Positions 22,716 to 35,837 of a stretch of 64,000 bases of DNA are shown here, piece after piece; the stretch's first letter is position 1; each line of letters opens with the position of its first letter. The position numbers were made by a program, and so were the translations under genes. The stretch comes from Haematobia irritans. Lineage: Eukaryota > Arthropoda > Insecta > Diptera > Muscidae. The stretch spans positions 81,066,003 to 81,130,002 of the forward strand of contig NC_134398.1 of assembly GCF_050003625.1 (NCBI RefSeq), read 5' to 3'. The notes below the pieces were generated by a model. The model made no database searches, was not told the origin of the DNA, and was given only the letters and a program-made list of their open reading frames with translations.

Positions 22716-23680
22716 AAATTCTATTTCCTGTCTGATTTTGGTAAAAATCGGTTCTATTTTAAGTATAGCTTCCACATAAATTTTTCGGCTGATTTGCACT
22801 TATATGAGTTTAAGTTTGCACAGGATTGCACTAATTTGTGCAAATATGGCAAAAACATACACTCAAAACAAATGTTTACTTAGATCCAAAGATGTTGACC
22901 TTCCCTTAAGGATTTTTCTATTGATTCCGATCCAAAGGTGCGGCTTTAGGGACTTATCTGACTTTAAATTTAGAATCTATAAAACTAAAATTAGGATACA
23001 GACCTGATCTGTCGATTTTCTTTTTGCGATATATTAACAAAGTTATTCAAGTACAATTAAATTTCCGTTTTAAAAATCCAAAATATAACAGTTATCAAAG
23101 TGAAAAAAGTTTTCTTAATTTCAAAAAAAAAAACTTTAAACTAATGTCCCTAATATAAGTCAGCCTATACTTGAAGCTTTTTTATCTTGAATCCAAAGAT
23201 TTAATATTTCTGTAATTTAAATAGTAATTCTTAAAATCAAAAATGTTTTTCTTTGCTTAAAGGTAACTTGCCTAACTTCATGGAAATTTCAAAGATTCGT
23301 GTCCTAAACTTGAAAAAGAAAATTTTTAAATCATTTCTTTATTTTCTTTTTAATATCGTGTAAATTGCGATCCAAAGTAAAATTTAAGTTGCATAATATT
23401 TCACATTAGGTCAATATTTTTTTAAGTCTACCATAATGGCACCCATTTAATATTTAGACAAAGCACCGATTTATTTAAATATCGCTTGATTTGGACAAAT
23501 ATGCTTCCAAAAATCACAATTTGCCACCTACTTTGTCGTAATTTATCTCACATCTTAATAAAGTCGCTACTACTAAGTGAAAACAAATCATTAAAAAGGT
23601 CCAGATTTACAACCAGAAAAAAGTGCCTTCGAAAATAAAGGAAAAAAGTTCATCAATTTAGTTTTGCAAGTTCGTTCCCA
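22716..23680 (-). repeat. Degenerate family A piece and inverted family D MITE fragment
   Basis: 22,716-22,830 has faint family A words ('aaaaatcggttctattttaa', 'tttgcacttatatgagt'). From about 22,858 the sequence is largely the reverse complement of family D at 43,600-43,985, e.g. 'aaaattaggatacagacctg' and 'acttgaagcttttttatctt'. No gene. Confidence 0.45.
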
Positions 23681-23966
23681 TACACTCAAAAAACCAAACC
23701 TATATCACACTAAAGCTAATTTAAATCTATTTTAGTTCATGGAACTATTATGTTTTGAGAAAGTTTCCTTACACACAACTTTATTTGTATCATAGACGAA
23801 AAAATGTATTCACCATGACATTGTTTATTTGCAGAGCTCCGTCATTCCACTCAATTGCGCAGTCAAGTGACTCAATTTCTTTTTGGAAAACGAGAATTAC
23901 CGTACAAATCAGCCAATTTGCATTACAAATAATACCCTGTTCCACAGTGTGGCGCAGGGTATAAAA
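23681..23966 (+). repeat. Mixed MITE pieces: family C 5' end, family Q interior, family A hairpin
   Basis: 23,684-23,775 is the left end of MITE C (ACTCAAAAAACC to 'agaaagtttcctt'). 23,852-23,925 matches the interior of the 41,668-41,984 element ('agtcaagtgactcaatt', 'acgagaattaccgtacaa'). 23,931-23,964 is the closing hairpin of a family A repeat (ATACCCTGTTCCAC..GCAGGGTATAA). These are juxtaposed fragments; no gene. Confidence 0.6.
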
Positions 23967-23972
23967 AGGTGC

Positions 23973-24700
23973 ACTGTTAGAAAAATATGTTTTTCATATG
24001 TTCCGATAAAAACAAAATGTGTTTCGGTACAATTTTTTAAACACAATATATTAAAGTGCAAAAATGTAATGTTCCTAAACTAGAATTAAATGTTTAGGAC
24101 ACATATGTTAATATGTTAGAATATATTATGTTTGGGACAAGAATGTTTCATAAAAATAATATTTGTGAATGTAAAAATATATAAATTTACAAATTTAGAG
24201 TAAACATATATATGTTGTGATATTTTATTCAGGGAGCAAAAGAGAGAGAGAGAGAGAGTATAGAGAAAAAAATTGAGATGGAAACCGAGAGTGTTGACGA
24301 AAGATATCAACATAACACAGCGACAGATTCAAAAGAGAGCAATTTCTGTGCTTGTATGTTGTTTCGGAAAACTGTTTTATGTGTTCATTTGTTTTGGCTA
24401 TGCACTTGGCAAGTTAACAAGGCTTCACCAAAAATTTCATATGCTTAAGTCTAATTATTATTTAATTTGAATATTAAATTGCGTATACGGAGTAAAGAGA
24501 ATAGACATTCGGAACCAAGAGAATAGACATTTGAAAAAACAAAACAGCATGATTTCGCCTTGAGAGAAGCATTTTATGTATGTGTGGACATGTGTTTTGT
24601 ATATATTTTTGGCATTATGGACACAATTTTTTTCTTGGTTCGTTAAAAGAAATCGGAACGTACGAGGAGTAGGTGAAAATACTCAGGCAAAGGAAATTAT
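23973..24700 (+). mobile_element. T element, 5' portion, copy 3
   Basis: Begins CACTGTTAGAAAAATATG (preceded by TG, a probable changed TA) and matches T copies through the 'acatttgaaaaaac' and 'cgtacgaggagtagg' segments. It is cut off at about 24,700 where a family A repeat starts. A GA microsatellite sits at 24,241-24,258. No tRNA-like modules are included. Confidence 0.7.
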
Positions 24701-24702
24701 AA

Positions 24703-26062
24703 AAACAAGTAAGGAAAGTCTAAAGTCGGGCGGGGCCGACTATGTTATACCCTGCACCACTTTGTAGATCTAAATTTTCGATACAATATCACATCCAATG
24801 TGTTGGGGCTATATATAAAGGTTTGTCCCAATTACATACATTTAAATATCACTCGATCTGGACAGAATTTGATAGACTTCTACAAAATCTATAGACTCAA
24901 AATTTAAGTCGGCTAATGCACTAGGGTGGAACACAATGTTAGTAAAAAAATATGGGAAACATTTAAATCTGAAGCAATTTTATGGAAACTTCGCAAACGT
25001 TTATTTATGATTTATCGCTCGATATATATGTATTAGAAGTTTAGGAAAATTAGAGTCATTTTTACAACTTTTCGACTATGCAGTGGCGATTTAACAAGGA
25101 AAATGTTGGTATTTTGACCATTTTTGTCGAAATCAGAAAAACATATATATGGGAGCTAAATCTAAATCTGAACCGATTTCAACCAAATTTGGCACGAATA
25201 GCAACAATGCTAATTCTACTCCCTATGCAAAATTTCAACTAAATCGGAGTTAAAAATTGACCTCTGTGGTCATATGAGTGTAAATCGGGCGAAAGCTATA
25301 TATTGAAGCTATATATATAAATCTAAACCGATTTCAATCAAATTTGGCACGCATAGCTGCAATGCTAAATCTACTCCCTGTGCAAAATTTCAAACAAATT
25401 GGGCCAAAACTCTGGCTATTAGAACCATATTAGTCCATATCGGGCGAAAGATATATATGGGAGCTATATCTAAATCTGAACCGATTTCAATCAAATTTTG
25501 CACACTTAAATGCGCTACTAATTGTACGCCTAGTGCAAAATTTCAACCAAATTCGGCCAAAAATCTGGCTTCTGGGGCCATATAAGTCCATATCGGGCGA
25601 AAGATATATATGGGAGCTATATCCAAATCTGAACCGATTTCAATCAAATTTTGCACGCATAGCTACAATACTAAATCTACTCCCTGTGCAAACTTTCAAC
25701 CAAATTCGGCCAAAAATCTGGCTTCTGGGGCCATATAAGTCGATGTCGGGCGAAAGATATATATGGGAGCTATATCTAAATCTGAATCGATTTCTTCCAA
25801 AATCAATAGGGTTCTATTCTGACCCAAATTAGGAACATGTGCCAAATTTGAAGGCAATTGAACTTAAATTGCGACCTAGACTTTGATCACAAAAATGTGT
25901 TCACAGACAGACGGACGGACGGACGGACATGGTTATATCGACTCAGGGACCCACCCTGAGCATTATTGCCAAAGACACCATGTGTCTATCTCGTCTCCTT
26001 CTGGGTGTTACAAACATATGCACTAACTTATAATACCCTGTTCCATAGTGTGGCGCAGGGTA
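24703..26062 (+). repeat. DINE-like repeat family A, copy 2
   Basis: Left end AACAAGTAAGGAAAGTC with hairpin AGTCGG-GCGGGG-CCGACT. The body has about seven modules. The later ones carry 'ggccatataagtccatatcg', a sub-variant not seen in copy 1. Right part: CAGACGGACGGACGGACGGAC (about 25,908), 'gggtgttacaaacatatgc', and the hairpin ATACCCTGTTCCATAG..GCAGGGTA. A second copy starts at the next base. Confidence 0.75.
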
Positions 26063-26540
26063 AAACAAGTAAGTAAAGTCTAAAGTCGGGCGGGGCCGAC
26101 TATATTATTACCTCTTTATTATATTATTACCTCTCTATATTATTACTATATTATTACCTCGCTCGATATCGCTCGATATATATGTATTAGAAGTTTAGGA
26201 AAATAAGAGTCATTTTTACAACTTTCCGACTAAGCAGTGGCGATTTTACAAGGTTCTAAATCTGAACCGATTTCTTCCAAAATCAATAGGGTTCTATTCT
26301 GACCCAAATTACGAACATGTGCCAAATTTGAAGGCGATTGGACTTAACTTGCGACCTAGACTTTGATCACAAAAATGTGTTCACAGACAGACGGACAGAC
26401 GGACATAGTTATATCGACTTAGGGACCCATCCTGAGCATTATTGCCAAAGACACCATGTGTATATCTCGTCTCCTTCTGGGTGTTGCAAACATATGCACT
26501 AACTTATAATACCCTGCTCCACAGTGTGGAGCAGGGTATA
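26063..26540 (+). repeat. Family A repeat, internally deleted copy, in tandem
   Basis: Starts with the AACAAGTAAG end and the GGCGGGGCCGACT hairpin directly after the previous copy. Nearly all modules are missing. A short 'attacctc' reiteration lies at 26,101-26,162. It retains the CAGACGGACAGACGGAC tract and the closing hairpin CCCTGCTCCAC..GTGGAGCAGGGTATAA. Two elements in tandem suggest repeated insertion at an element end. Confidence 0.7.
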
Positions 26541-28220
<1,680 letters not shown>

Positions 28221-28221
28221 C

Positions 28222-30686
28222 GGCTGTAATTGATAAGGGTTCGCAAGAATCATTCATTTCAAGTAAATCCTTCACTAGGACTTCAGGTGTGGGAGGAACT
28301 GTTCTGCAAAATTCCTCAAAAATTTGTAAGATTTCGTTAAGGTCTCGGAAGTCTGAATTTGTGTTGCATACGTCAGCTATTGTAGTTTCAAGCTTGAGTC
28401 AATTGATGCCAGTGTCATTTACTCACATTTCTGATTGGGCAACTTTAGGAAGAATAGATTTGGCGGTTGTTCCGCCCTGGCCAGATTGATATGCTTTTAT
28501 GAAGTGATGTGTTACTATTTATCATTAAATCGGGGGTCCTCAAGAATATTTCTGATGGCCTAATGGCACAGGAGACTGTGTTTGGGTGGCTGATTAGTGG
28601 ACCACCAAAAAGACGAGCTGTGACATCATGCTCGACATTAGTAACGTCACATGACGAGATTAGAAAATTCTGGGAATTAGAGGAAATTCCGTCTGCAACG
28701 CCTGTTTCTGTCAGTGACATTTGGTGCGAAGAGTTTTATAGGAAGACGACGATTCGATTACCAAAAGGAAAATATATAGTTAGATTACCATTTCGCAAAG
28801 ATGTTTCCTCTGAAATCTCGTTGGGTTCATCGCGTCGAGCGGCTATGGGACAATATCTAAGGATGGAGAAAACTCTGAAAAAGTCACTTGAATTGGAAGC
28901 TGAATATTCGAAAGTTTTGTCGGAATATCTGAGTTTGGGCCATATGGAACCTGATTCTTCAAATGAGATGATCGTTACTTTTCGTTTTATCTACCACATC
29001 ACTCTGTAATTAGGCCAGAAAGTGCATCCACTAAGGTACGAATGGTTTTTAATGCGTCAAAGAAAACTTCTACAGGAGTTTCTTTAAATGATTCTACAAT
29101 TAAGTTCAGATGGAAAGATTACTCATCCAAACGCTTCGTCTATTCTTAAGAGCCAGACATATGTTGATGACATTCTTTCAGGTGGGCGTACCTTAGCTGA
29201 GGCTCAACAATATTTATTGGAACTTATTGATTTATTGGCCTCAGCGGGGTTTCCGTTAAAGAAAATGACAGCGAACCATCCTGAAATTCTTGTTAATTTG
29301 CCCGGGAAGATCTTCTTGCAGAAGACTTCTTAAAATTGGAAGAGACGAGCGACACGAAAACGTTAGGTATTCGGTGGAATGCCATGTCTGATCATTTCTT
29401 TTATAAAGAGATGATCAGACGTCTTGCTCGAATATCGCATTTCCCTGATGAATATAACGCCCTAAAATTAGGTCAGTCCATCAGTAAAAAAAGTCGTCTT
29501 CTTTCACTGAATCCCATTCTTGATCAAAATGAGCTGTTAATGGCCGCTTAGTAAACTCCGACCTCAGCTATAATGAAAGATTTCCAATTATATTGCCTGA
29601 AAAGTCTACTTACTGCTAGTTACTGATTGCATTTAGCCATAATATACTGTTACATGCTGAGCATCAGACAATGCTACGAACTATCCGACAGGAATTTTAT
29701 GTGATACGTTTAAAAAGCATTATTCGTCAATGTAATCGTAAATGTAGAGTATGTACCATATACAAGCATCAAACAGGAACCCAGGTTATGGCGGCGCTTC
29801 TTCCTGAAAGGTGCACCTTCTCGTTACCATTCACGAACCCCGGCATAGATTTCGCCGGTCCGTTTGACTTGAAGATCCGACGCTCCGAAATGCTAAGCTG
29901 CAGAAAGGGTATGCTGCATTCTTCGTCTGCTTGTCTACTAGAGCAATTCATCTTGAAGTATGTTCTGAGCTTTCCTCTGAGGCACTCCTCTCTACTTTTA
30001 CTCGGTTTGTAGGAAGACGAGGATTTCCTAAGAAAGTTTTTTCTGATAATGGGACGAATTTTGTGTATTAATGGGACGAATTTTGTGTATTTTTTGTATT
30101 CGTAACGAACACAAAGAATTTCTGAAGTCGGCCGAAAAATCTGTTGTTGAAAAATACCCTATTCATTCGTTTTCTTGGCACTCACTTCAAAAAGGTTGCA
30201 TCAAACTCGAAGTTCACCTTTGAGGAATTCTCAACTCTGCTGGTACGAATTGAAAGTGTTCTTATCTCTCGGCCACTATCACCAATGACTGAAAATCCAA
30301 TTGATTTAGTTCCTATAACTCCTGGACATTTACTTAGAGGAGCCGCTCTTATGACCATTCCTGAAGAACACTCAGAAGATCTAACTCTCTTAAACCACTG
30401 GAAGAAACTTAAATCCCTGCAAGTAATGTTCGCACGGCGCTGGAAAAACGAGTATGTTGTTGAATTTCAACGTCGATACAAACGGAAATTATCGCAGTTG
30501 AACTTAAAGGAGAATGATTTCGTCATAGTTAAAGAGGACAATCCCCATCCGACTGAATGGTGTCTGGGTAGGGTAATGGAAGTATTCCCTGGGAAAGATT
30601 CAATGGTTCGCGTTGCTGAGATACGTACACAAAATGGTACTTTGATACGTCCGCTCGTTAAACTTTGCATTCTTCCAACTGCCTAG
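28222..30686 (+). pseudogene. BEL/Pao LTR retrotransposon, pol region, degraded
   Basis: Domains in order on the + strand. An A17-type aspartic protease tail comes first ([13 protein letters not shown]), then QETVFGWLISGP and FWELEEIP, typical of BEL pol. The reverse transcriptase block with SQTYVDDILSGG is at about 29,145, followed by TKTLGIRWN. The integrase zinc-binding region (CNRKCRVCTIYK) and FTNPGIDFAGPFDLK lie at about 29,720-29,880. The C-terminal BEL domain (DUF5641: LLRGAALMTIPEEH, RRWKNEYVVEFQRRYK) lies at 30,144-30,686 with an intact end. Several stops and frameshifts separate the blocks. A near-tandem repeat of 'taatgggacgaattttgtgt' occurs near 30,045-30,090. No LTR is attached. 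Confidence 0.88.
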
Positions 30687-30734
30687 CCGTTAGTTCTAGT
30701 AAAATCCGTTCACACCCTATCTATATCTTACATT

Positions 30735-31986
30735 TCCTAAAAATTTCTAGCTTACCAAAATGTCGAATCTGCAAAGAAAGACATTTCGTGCAGTACTGCC
30801 ATATCTTTCAAGGGATGTTAGGTTAGTTTAGGTTAGGTTATGTGGCAGTCCGATGTATCAGGCTCACTTAGACTATTCAGTCCATTGTGATACCACTGTG
30901 GTGAACTTCTCTCTTATCACTGAATGCTGCCCGATTCCATGTTAAGCTCAATGACAAGGGACCTCCTTTTTATAGCCGAGTCCGAACGGCGTTCCACATT
31001 CCAGTGAAACCACTTAGAGAAGCTTTGAAACCCTCAGAAATGTCACCAGCATTACTGAGGTGGGATAATCCACCGCTGAAAAACTTTTTGGTGTTCGGTC
31101 GTAGCAGGAATCGAACCCAAGACCTTGTGTATGCAAGGCGGGCATGCTAACCATTGCACCACGGTGGCTCCCAAGGGATGCCTGTCGCGGAAAGACGAGA
31201 CTTTATTAAGAAAAATGGATTTTGTTTTAACTGCCTGAGTACCAGCCACAAAAGATAATGGTGTCGCTCAAGAACCAGATGTGTAGTATGTCAAAAGAAC
31301 CATCATATTATGGTTTACACCGACACAAGTACGAAGTACTACTCTTCATGTAAACACAGCCGTTCCGAATTTTCCCGAAAAGATTCCCAATCACGCGAGT
31401 GCCCAAGACAGACACAAGCCTCTTCCACCAAGGCACCTCATCGGAACCACTCGAATTCATATTTTAGTGAACGCCTGACTCCCAGGCGTCGAAGCCATGT
31501 ATTTTTTCCGACTGCCTTGGCCCCCGTTGTAACTCCCAATGGTCCAACAAAGGCTCGGATGCTGCTAAACTCTGGAGAGTTGCAGACGATTGTGTTGCGC
31601 TCGTTGGTCGATCGACTTCATCTCCGAACTACTATACGGGATAATAGGGAATATTGCACCATAAATCTAGAGTCTTATCATGACCGCTTGGTAAAGATCC
31701 AAATAATGTGTTCAGTTCAATCAAACTTCTGCTCGCTCTACCGACTTCGACAACTGAACCAAAGTTAAAGTCAATCTACAATCACCTCACCGACCTGGCC
31801 GACCCGCATTTTTATAACCCAATGAATGTGGAGATTTTGATTGCCAACGACCAATTACCAAAGATACTACGCGCTGGTCTCATACAAACGTCCTACAACT
31901 TGCCAATTGCGGAAAGTACCATATTTGGTTGGACAATTTCTGGTTGATGCCAATTCTAATATTGCAGTGCTGCAAGGCGGGCGGCA
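30735..31986 (+). pseudogene. BEL/Pao gag-protease fragment, split by a SINE
   Basis: From 30,747 the frame reads LPKCRICKERHFVQYCHIFQ. After the SINE it goes on as GMPVAERRDFIKKNGFCFNC and then CVVCQKNHHIMVY, the cysteine/histidine clusters of BEL gag. An A17 protease follows (FFPTALAPVV; KARMLLNSGE, where the usual catalytic Asp of the DSG triad is Asn). Then come VEILIANDQLPKILRAG and ESTIFGWTISG at about 31,945. Reverse transcriptase and integrase are missing: the frame runs into GGCGGGCGGCA and a probable LTR at 31,987. In-frame TAA near 31,255 and frameshifts confirm decay. Confidence 0.82.
30818..31171 (-). mobile_element. tRNA-derived SINE, full length, 9-bp target duplication
   Basis: On the minus strand it starts GGGAGCCACCGTGGTGCAAT with A-box-like GTGGTGCAATGGTTAGCATG and B-box-like GGGTTCGATTCCTGC. 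It then has a tRNA-unrelated body of about 260 bp and ends in CTAACCTAACC-type repeats. CAAGGGATG occurs at 30,809-30,817 and 31,172-31,180, an exact 9-bp duplication typical of LINE-mediated retroposition. Skipping it rejoins the BEL gag zinc-knuckle frame (CHIFQ to GMPVAERR). A second copy lies at 37,542. Confidence 0.9.
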
Positions 31987-32290
31987 TGTTGAAGCTAGTT
32001 CAACATCTTATCATATATATTACGTTACTCATATGAATTACGTTACTCGAATATAATTTGAATTTACTGATAATGAATTATTTATAGTTAAGTTATTGTA
32101 AATGTATCTAGTCTTATGAAATATTGTTTGAATTACTAGGAATCCCTATAGAGTTTAACTTTTTATTATAACGGCAACCCTATTGCATTACCTTTATAGC
32201 AAGGGAAAAGCTTTCACTCAATTTCTTTGGAATCTAGCTGTCCTTATCGGAATTAAATCTATTGTACTAAATAAGTATGTCGACTTAATG
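31987..32290 (+). other. Probable BEL/Pao 3' LTR
   Basis: After a purine-rich GGCGGGCGGCA, the sequence begins TGTTGAAGCTAGTTCAACA, a perfect 7-bp stem. It starts with TG as LTRs do. The right end cannot be fixed without a second LTR. The boundary is inference. Confidence 0.4.
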
Positions 32291-32302
32291 ATTTACCATA
32301 TA

Positions 32303-33212
32303 AAGGGTGGTTAAATTGTAAAGGCCGATGTTGAATGTGAACCATTCCTAAACGCCAAGTTTTTTTCCGAATTTTATTTGACATTTCTCTATTTCAGACT
32401 TACTCAATTTGAGCCATGGACGTCGTGAATGGGCAGAATGGTTCCAAGAAATGGCAACAGTGGATGATATATTTTCGAAGAAAATCATCTTCAGTGATGA
32501 GACACATTTTAACCTCAGTGGATTCGTCAATAAACAGAATTACCGCATTTGGGCGAATGAGAATCCAAGAGTGATTATCCAAAAATCAATGCTCCCACAA
32601 AGAGTGACTTTTTGGTGCGGTTTATGGGCTGGCGGCATCATCGGGCCGTATTTTTTCCAAAATGAGGCCGGTCAGGCAGTTACTGTGAATGGTGTTCGCT
32701 ATCGTGAGATGATAAAGAACTTTTTATGGCCCGAATTGGAATATATGGATGTGGACGATATGTGGTTTCAGCAGGACGGTGCCACTTGCCACACAGCTAA
32801 CGAAACAATGGCTCTTTTGCGCAACAAATTCAATAGCCGTGTTATCTCACGTTATGGCGATGTCAATTGGCCGCCAAGATCATGTGATTTGACACCGTTG
32901 GACTTTTTTCTTTGGGGTTATTTGAAAGAAAAGGTGTACGTCGATAAGCCAGCAACAATTTAAGAGCTAAAGGATGAGATAATTCGGCACATTAACGGCA
33001 TAGAACCTCCATTATGCCTCAGCGTCATCGAAAATTTGGACCATCGGATGAAGGTGTGCCATCGAGGTCGCGGCGCCCATTTGGCCGATATTTTATTCCA
33101 TACATAATTGAGTAATACCAATATATCATAATAAAATAAAATTACAATAATTTCCTAAATAGTTTGTGTTTTATTCAAAATCAACATCGGCCCATGAAAT
33201 TTATCCACCCTT
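32303..33212 (+). mobile_element. DD41D mariner-like transposon, internally deleted
   Basis: 910 bp flanked by TA (32,301-32,302 and 33,213-33,214). The ends AAGGGTGGTTAAATTG and AAGGGTGGATAAATTTC (right end reversed) are terminal inverted repeats. Similarity extends about 38 bp and includes GGCCGATGTTGA. It carries a truncated transposase (next entry). It shares the first AAGGGTG bases with the intact element at 58,244, but the remainder differs, so it is a separate subfamily. Confidence 0.88.
32397..33107 (+). pseudogene. DD41D mariner transposase, N-truncated, one internal stop
   Basis: The frame covers the catalytic core: FSDETHFNLSGFVNKQNYRI (first Asp), WFQQDGATCHTANETMALL (second Asp), WPPRSCDLTPLDFFLWGY (third Asp). 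There are 41 residues between the second and third Asp. TAA at about 32,961 (after KPATI) interrupts it. The same frame goes on to HRGRGAHLADILFHT and a stop at about 33,107. About 130 N-terminal residues, including the DNA-binding helix-turn-helix, are gone. It is the diverged relative of the intact protein at 58,351-59,436. Confidence 0.88.
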
Positions 33213-33214
33213 TA

Positions 33215-33960
33215 GATTCACTTTTGCAACATCATTGTAAGCGGTAAGAAGCTAGGATCTCTGCTGAATTAATTTGTCCACCTAAATTCTGAAACCTGAC
33301 TCTTTTCTGTCTTTTCATTTCTGGGTTTACTTTCTGGATATAATTTTACTTCTCTGGGAGATTTTACTTAACGCTGTTAGAATCCACTTATAGATACCTG
33401 TCCTGGAGTTGTACAGATTCATTATGTTTATGACTAAAATAAAAGTTTGTCTTAAATGCATTCTTACTTTAATTCTCTGCTTCTTTGGCTCAGAATTAAT
33501 ACCAAAATCATTAGTGTAAAGACAAAATCTTTGGAACCGGGCATGTTTTTTTCAGTGCTTCCTTATGTTTATGACTACTGGAAAACAAATTTCAAAAAAA
33601 ACTTGCAACTTCTGTATTTCTCAAAGGTTCATTTTTTGTCTCTCTGAAACTTTTTTTTGCTGTCTTTTAGGAATAAACAAACGGCTTTCAGTAAAAATAC
33701 AAATGTATAAATAGGCCAAGGAACCTCATGCAAGTGCATATGGTGGTGATCCTAAAACATACACGGTTAAGTTATCTTTGCGAATCGTGGAATTTGCTGT
33801 TAAATGGTATTCATTTATTTTTGAATATTTGTCTAAAAATATCCGTGTTTGCATATTTTTGCGCATATTTTAACACATTTTGCAATAAATGCATGTTTTT
33901 GTGCATATTTTAATTTTTTTGTTCATTATCTATTTGAAAAAGTAAAATACCCTAATATTT
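33215..33960. other. Non-coding DNA with a family D MITE tail
   Basis: 33,460-33,560 matches the family D end at 43,100-43,185 ('tggctcagaattaataccaa', 'agacaaaatctttggaac'). 33,835-33,910 has 'gcatatttt' reiterated, also found near 34,340-34,375. This suggests the sub-terminal repeats of the hAT whose protein remnant follows. No host gene seen. Confidence 0.45.
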
Positions 33961-33967
33961 AGTGCGA

Positions 33968-34114
33968 CACCACATCGAATATGCTCCTGTAACATCTGTT
34001 GATGTTGAGCGCTCCTTTTCTTTGTACAATGACTTTTTAAGACCTAATTGGGAAAGTTTTGTGTTTGAAAACCTTAAAAACCTGTTTGTTTACACCAATA
34101 ACGCAATTAATTAA
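33968..34114 (+). pseudogene. hAT transposase C-terminal remnant
   Basis: Translation: IEYAPVTSVDVERSFSLYND, then FLRPNWESFVFENLKNLF, then a TAA at 34,112. SVDVERSFS with downstream LRPNR-like and FENLKNL is the hAT C-terminal dimerisation motif, of a different lineage from the one at 9,230. It is bounded upstream by a stop and by AT-rich 'gcatatttt' repeats. No intact element ends found. Confidence 0.65.
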
Positions 34115-34559
34115 AACTGATCTCTCTTCTATGGACTTCATTGCTTTAATTTTTTTTAATTATAATTTAACACATTTTTTAATTTATGGTTTTGTTTTTT
34201 TATGTTCTTATTGTATTTGTAAACATATTAAACTATTTATATTAAATGAATTGTTATCAGCCTTTTTGTTAAATTACTTGCAATATTTATTTTTTAAATA
34301 AAATATTTGAAAAATATTTTTATTTGCTGCTTTTTTTTGCATATTTTCTTATTTATGCGCATATTTCCTATTTTTTAGTGCATGAGATTCATTGCTCTAG
34401 TGATAACTATCGGAAATGATCAATTTATGTAAGTATGTATAGTAAAAAATAAGTCTATCAATGTAGTGTCATCAATTCCCCACTGTGCAGTGTTGTACTG
34501 ATATCAACACGTCATGTGTAAGTCAGCTGTTTTGAATGAATGCTTGGGACTTATTAGTT

Positions 34560-34687
34560 TTGTTATTCTTCAAAGAAGCGAACAGTGTCTTATCAACAGT
34601 AGATCTTTCTATTCCCTTCTAATTTGTTTATAATAAATTACATCGATAAAACTGTTAAATAATATACAAAGTACCTCGTAAACGCCG
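34560..34687 (+). promoter_or_regulatory. Putative promoter/5' UTR of the F-box gene
   Basis: Directly upstream of the proposed start codon. Contains ATCGATA (34,643), the core of the DRE element common in fly housekeeping promoters, and no obvious repeat. The sequence just before the ATG is AACGCCG, a moderate start context. The transcription start was not located. Confidence 0.35.
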
Positions 34688-34765
34688 ATGGATAATTTTT
34701 TACATACTTCAGAGAAAACGAAAGCCATAGATATTGATGGAAAAGAGCAGCAGAAAACAAGTCAG
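34688..34765 (+). CDS. Putative first exon of F-box protein gene
   Basis: ATG at 34,688 opens 26 codons beginning MDNFLHTSEKTKAIDIDGKE and ending at CAG|GTGATA, a plausible splice donor. The exon ends in phase 0. The terminal exon at 46,208 starts after TTTGTAG and reads in phase 0 (DLVSPAVH...), so the two can be joined without a frame break. The exon lies in repeat-free DNA behind a promoter-like segment. I have no homology evidence for these 26 residues. Without splicing, the frame stops after six more codons. Other first exons are possible, and additional internal exons cannot be excluded. Confidence 0.45.
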
Positions 34766-35071
34766 GTGATACGAGGCGCCTAAAAGTATACATTACTTTA
34801 TTCTTATGGGTCGTTCAAGCACATAATAAGGTTATAGGTATATATCAGGGATGGCAAATCGGAAAAGTAATTTTTGATACCAAATGGTACTTTATTTTAT
34901 AACAATTATGTTTATGTGTGCAGTCCGTGCTTTCATCTATTGCTATTGATTGAGTAATATGATGTAATGAGTAATTCGGCTATTTTAAAATTATTGTGGG
35001 AACTAGTTACGGTCGTTACAATTTCTTGACCAATTAGTCATAAACGTAGCTAATCAATTTTCCTTGGGGGG

Positions 35072-35482
35072 CCAGCAAAAAATTGGAAGTTGTTCTAAAG
35101 GCACAACTTTAAAAGCACTTCCAAAAACGTACTCACAAAGAAGTTAATTATTTTAGCTACACAGGAATAAGATTAAGAATTAATAAAATGGTACAAATTA
35201 TTCAAATTTTGCCGCAAAAATGCTAAATCCATTCTAGAAAAACCAATAATTTTTGAAAATATTCGAGGGCAAACGTTTCAGACATTTATTGAAAATTATT
35301 TATTTGGGAATATATCACAAAATTTTTTAATTCACATTCACAACACTGAAGTCGGATCACTCCATAAGAAGTGGTGCAAATTCAGTGCAACAGACCAAGT
35401 TCATATTACATTCATCGCTTCTCCGGGAATTTTGCACTACTTCCGGACGCAAAAAGAACATTTTCACTACTTTTTTGGCTCC
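35072..35482. mobile_element. CCCAGCAAAAAA-type element, inverted copy
   Basis: Left end CCAGCAAAAAATTGGAAGT, right end CACTACTTTTTTGGCT; reverse orientation of the element at 18,594. Shared interior strings include 'aacgtttcagacatttatt' and 'ggaattttgcactacttccg'. Non-coding. Confidence 0.6.
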
Positions 35483-35837
35483 TTTGCAGCATTGTTAAGA
35501 TCTTCATTTATGAAAGAATAGTTTTAATATCAATTACTATTTTTTTAATTAAATTGACTAAAAATCACACTAAAGAAAATAATAAAGGAGCTTTAGTTAT
35601 TAAACTAACCATAAATTTAGGAACTTAAATTATAAGTTTAACCACAGCTTTATTTCATAAATATCAGACTTCAAACATTCACTTATAATAAAGAAACTAA
35701 CAATTTAGATGACAATGTTAAGAAATAAAACTATATATTGCCATCGGCAACTGCTACCACAACGCAAGTAATCCGATTGTGCTTGAAAGTCTTTAGCGGA
35801 ACTTTGTGCAGTTGTATTTACTTGTTTAATTTTATAT
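35483..35837. other. AT-rich non-coding DNA
   Basis: No repeat or gene recognised. Partly resembles family D words ('agaaactaacaatttag'). Confidence 0.3.

Noticed and set aside
34766..34783. Reading the 34,688 ATG as a complete 32-codon gene ending at TAA 34,781-34,783
   Set aside because: Possible, but the CAG|GTGATA donor and phase match with the F-box exon make a first exon the better explanation.
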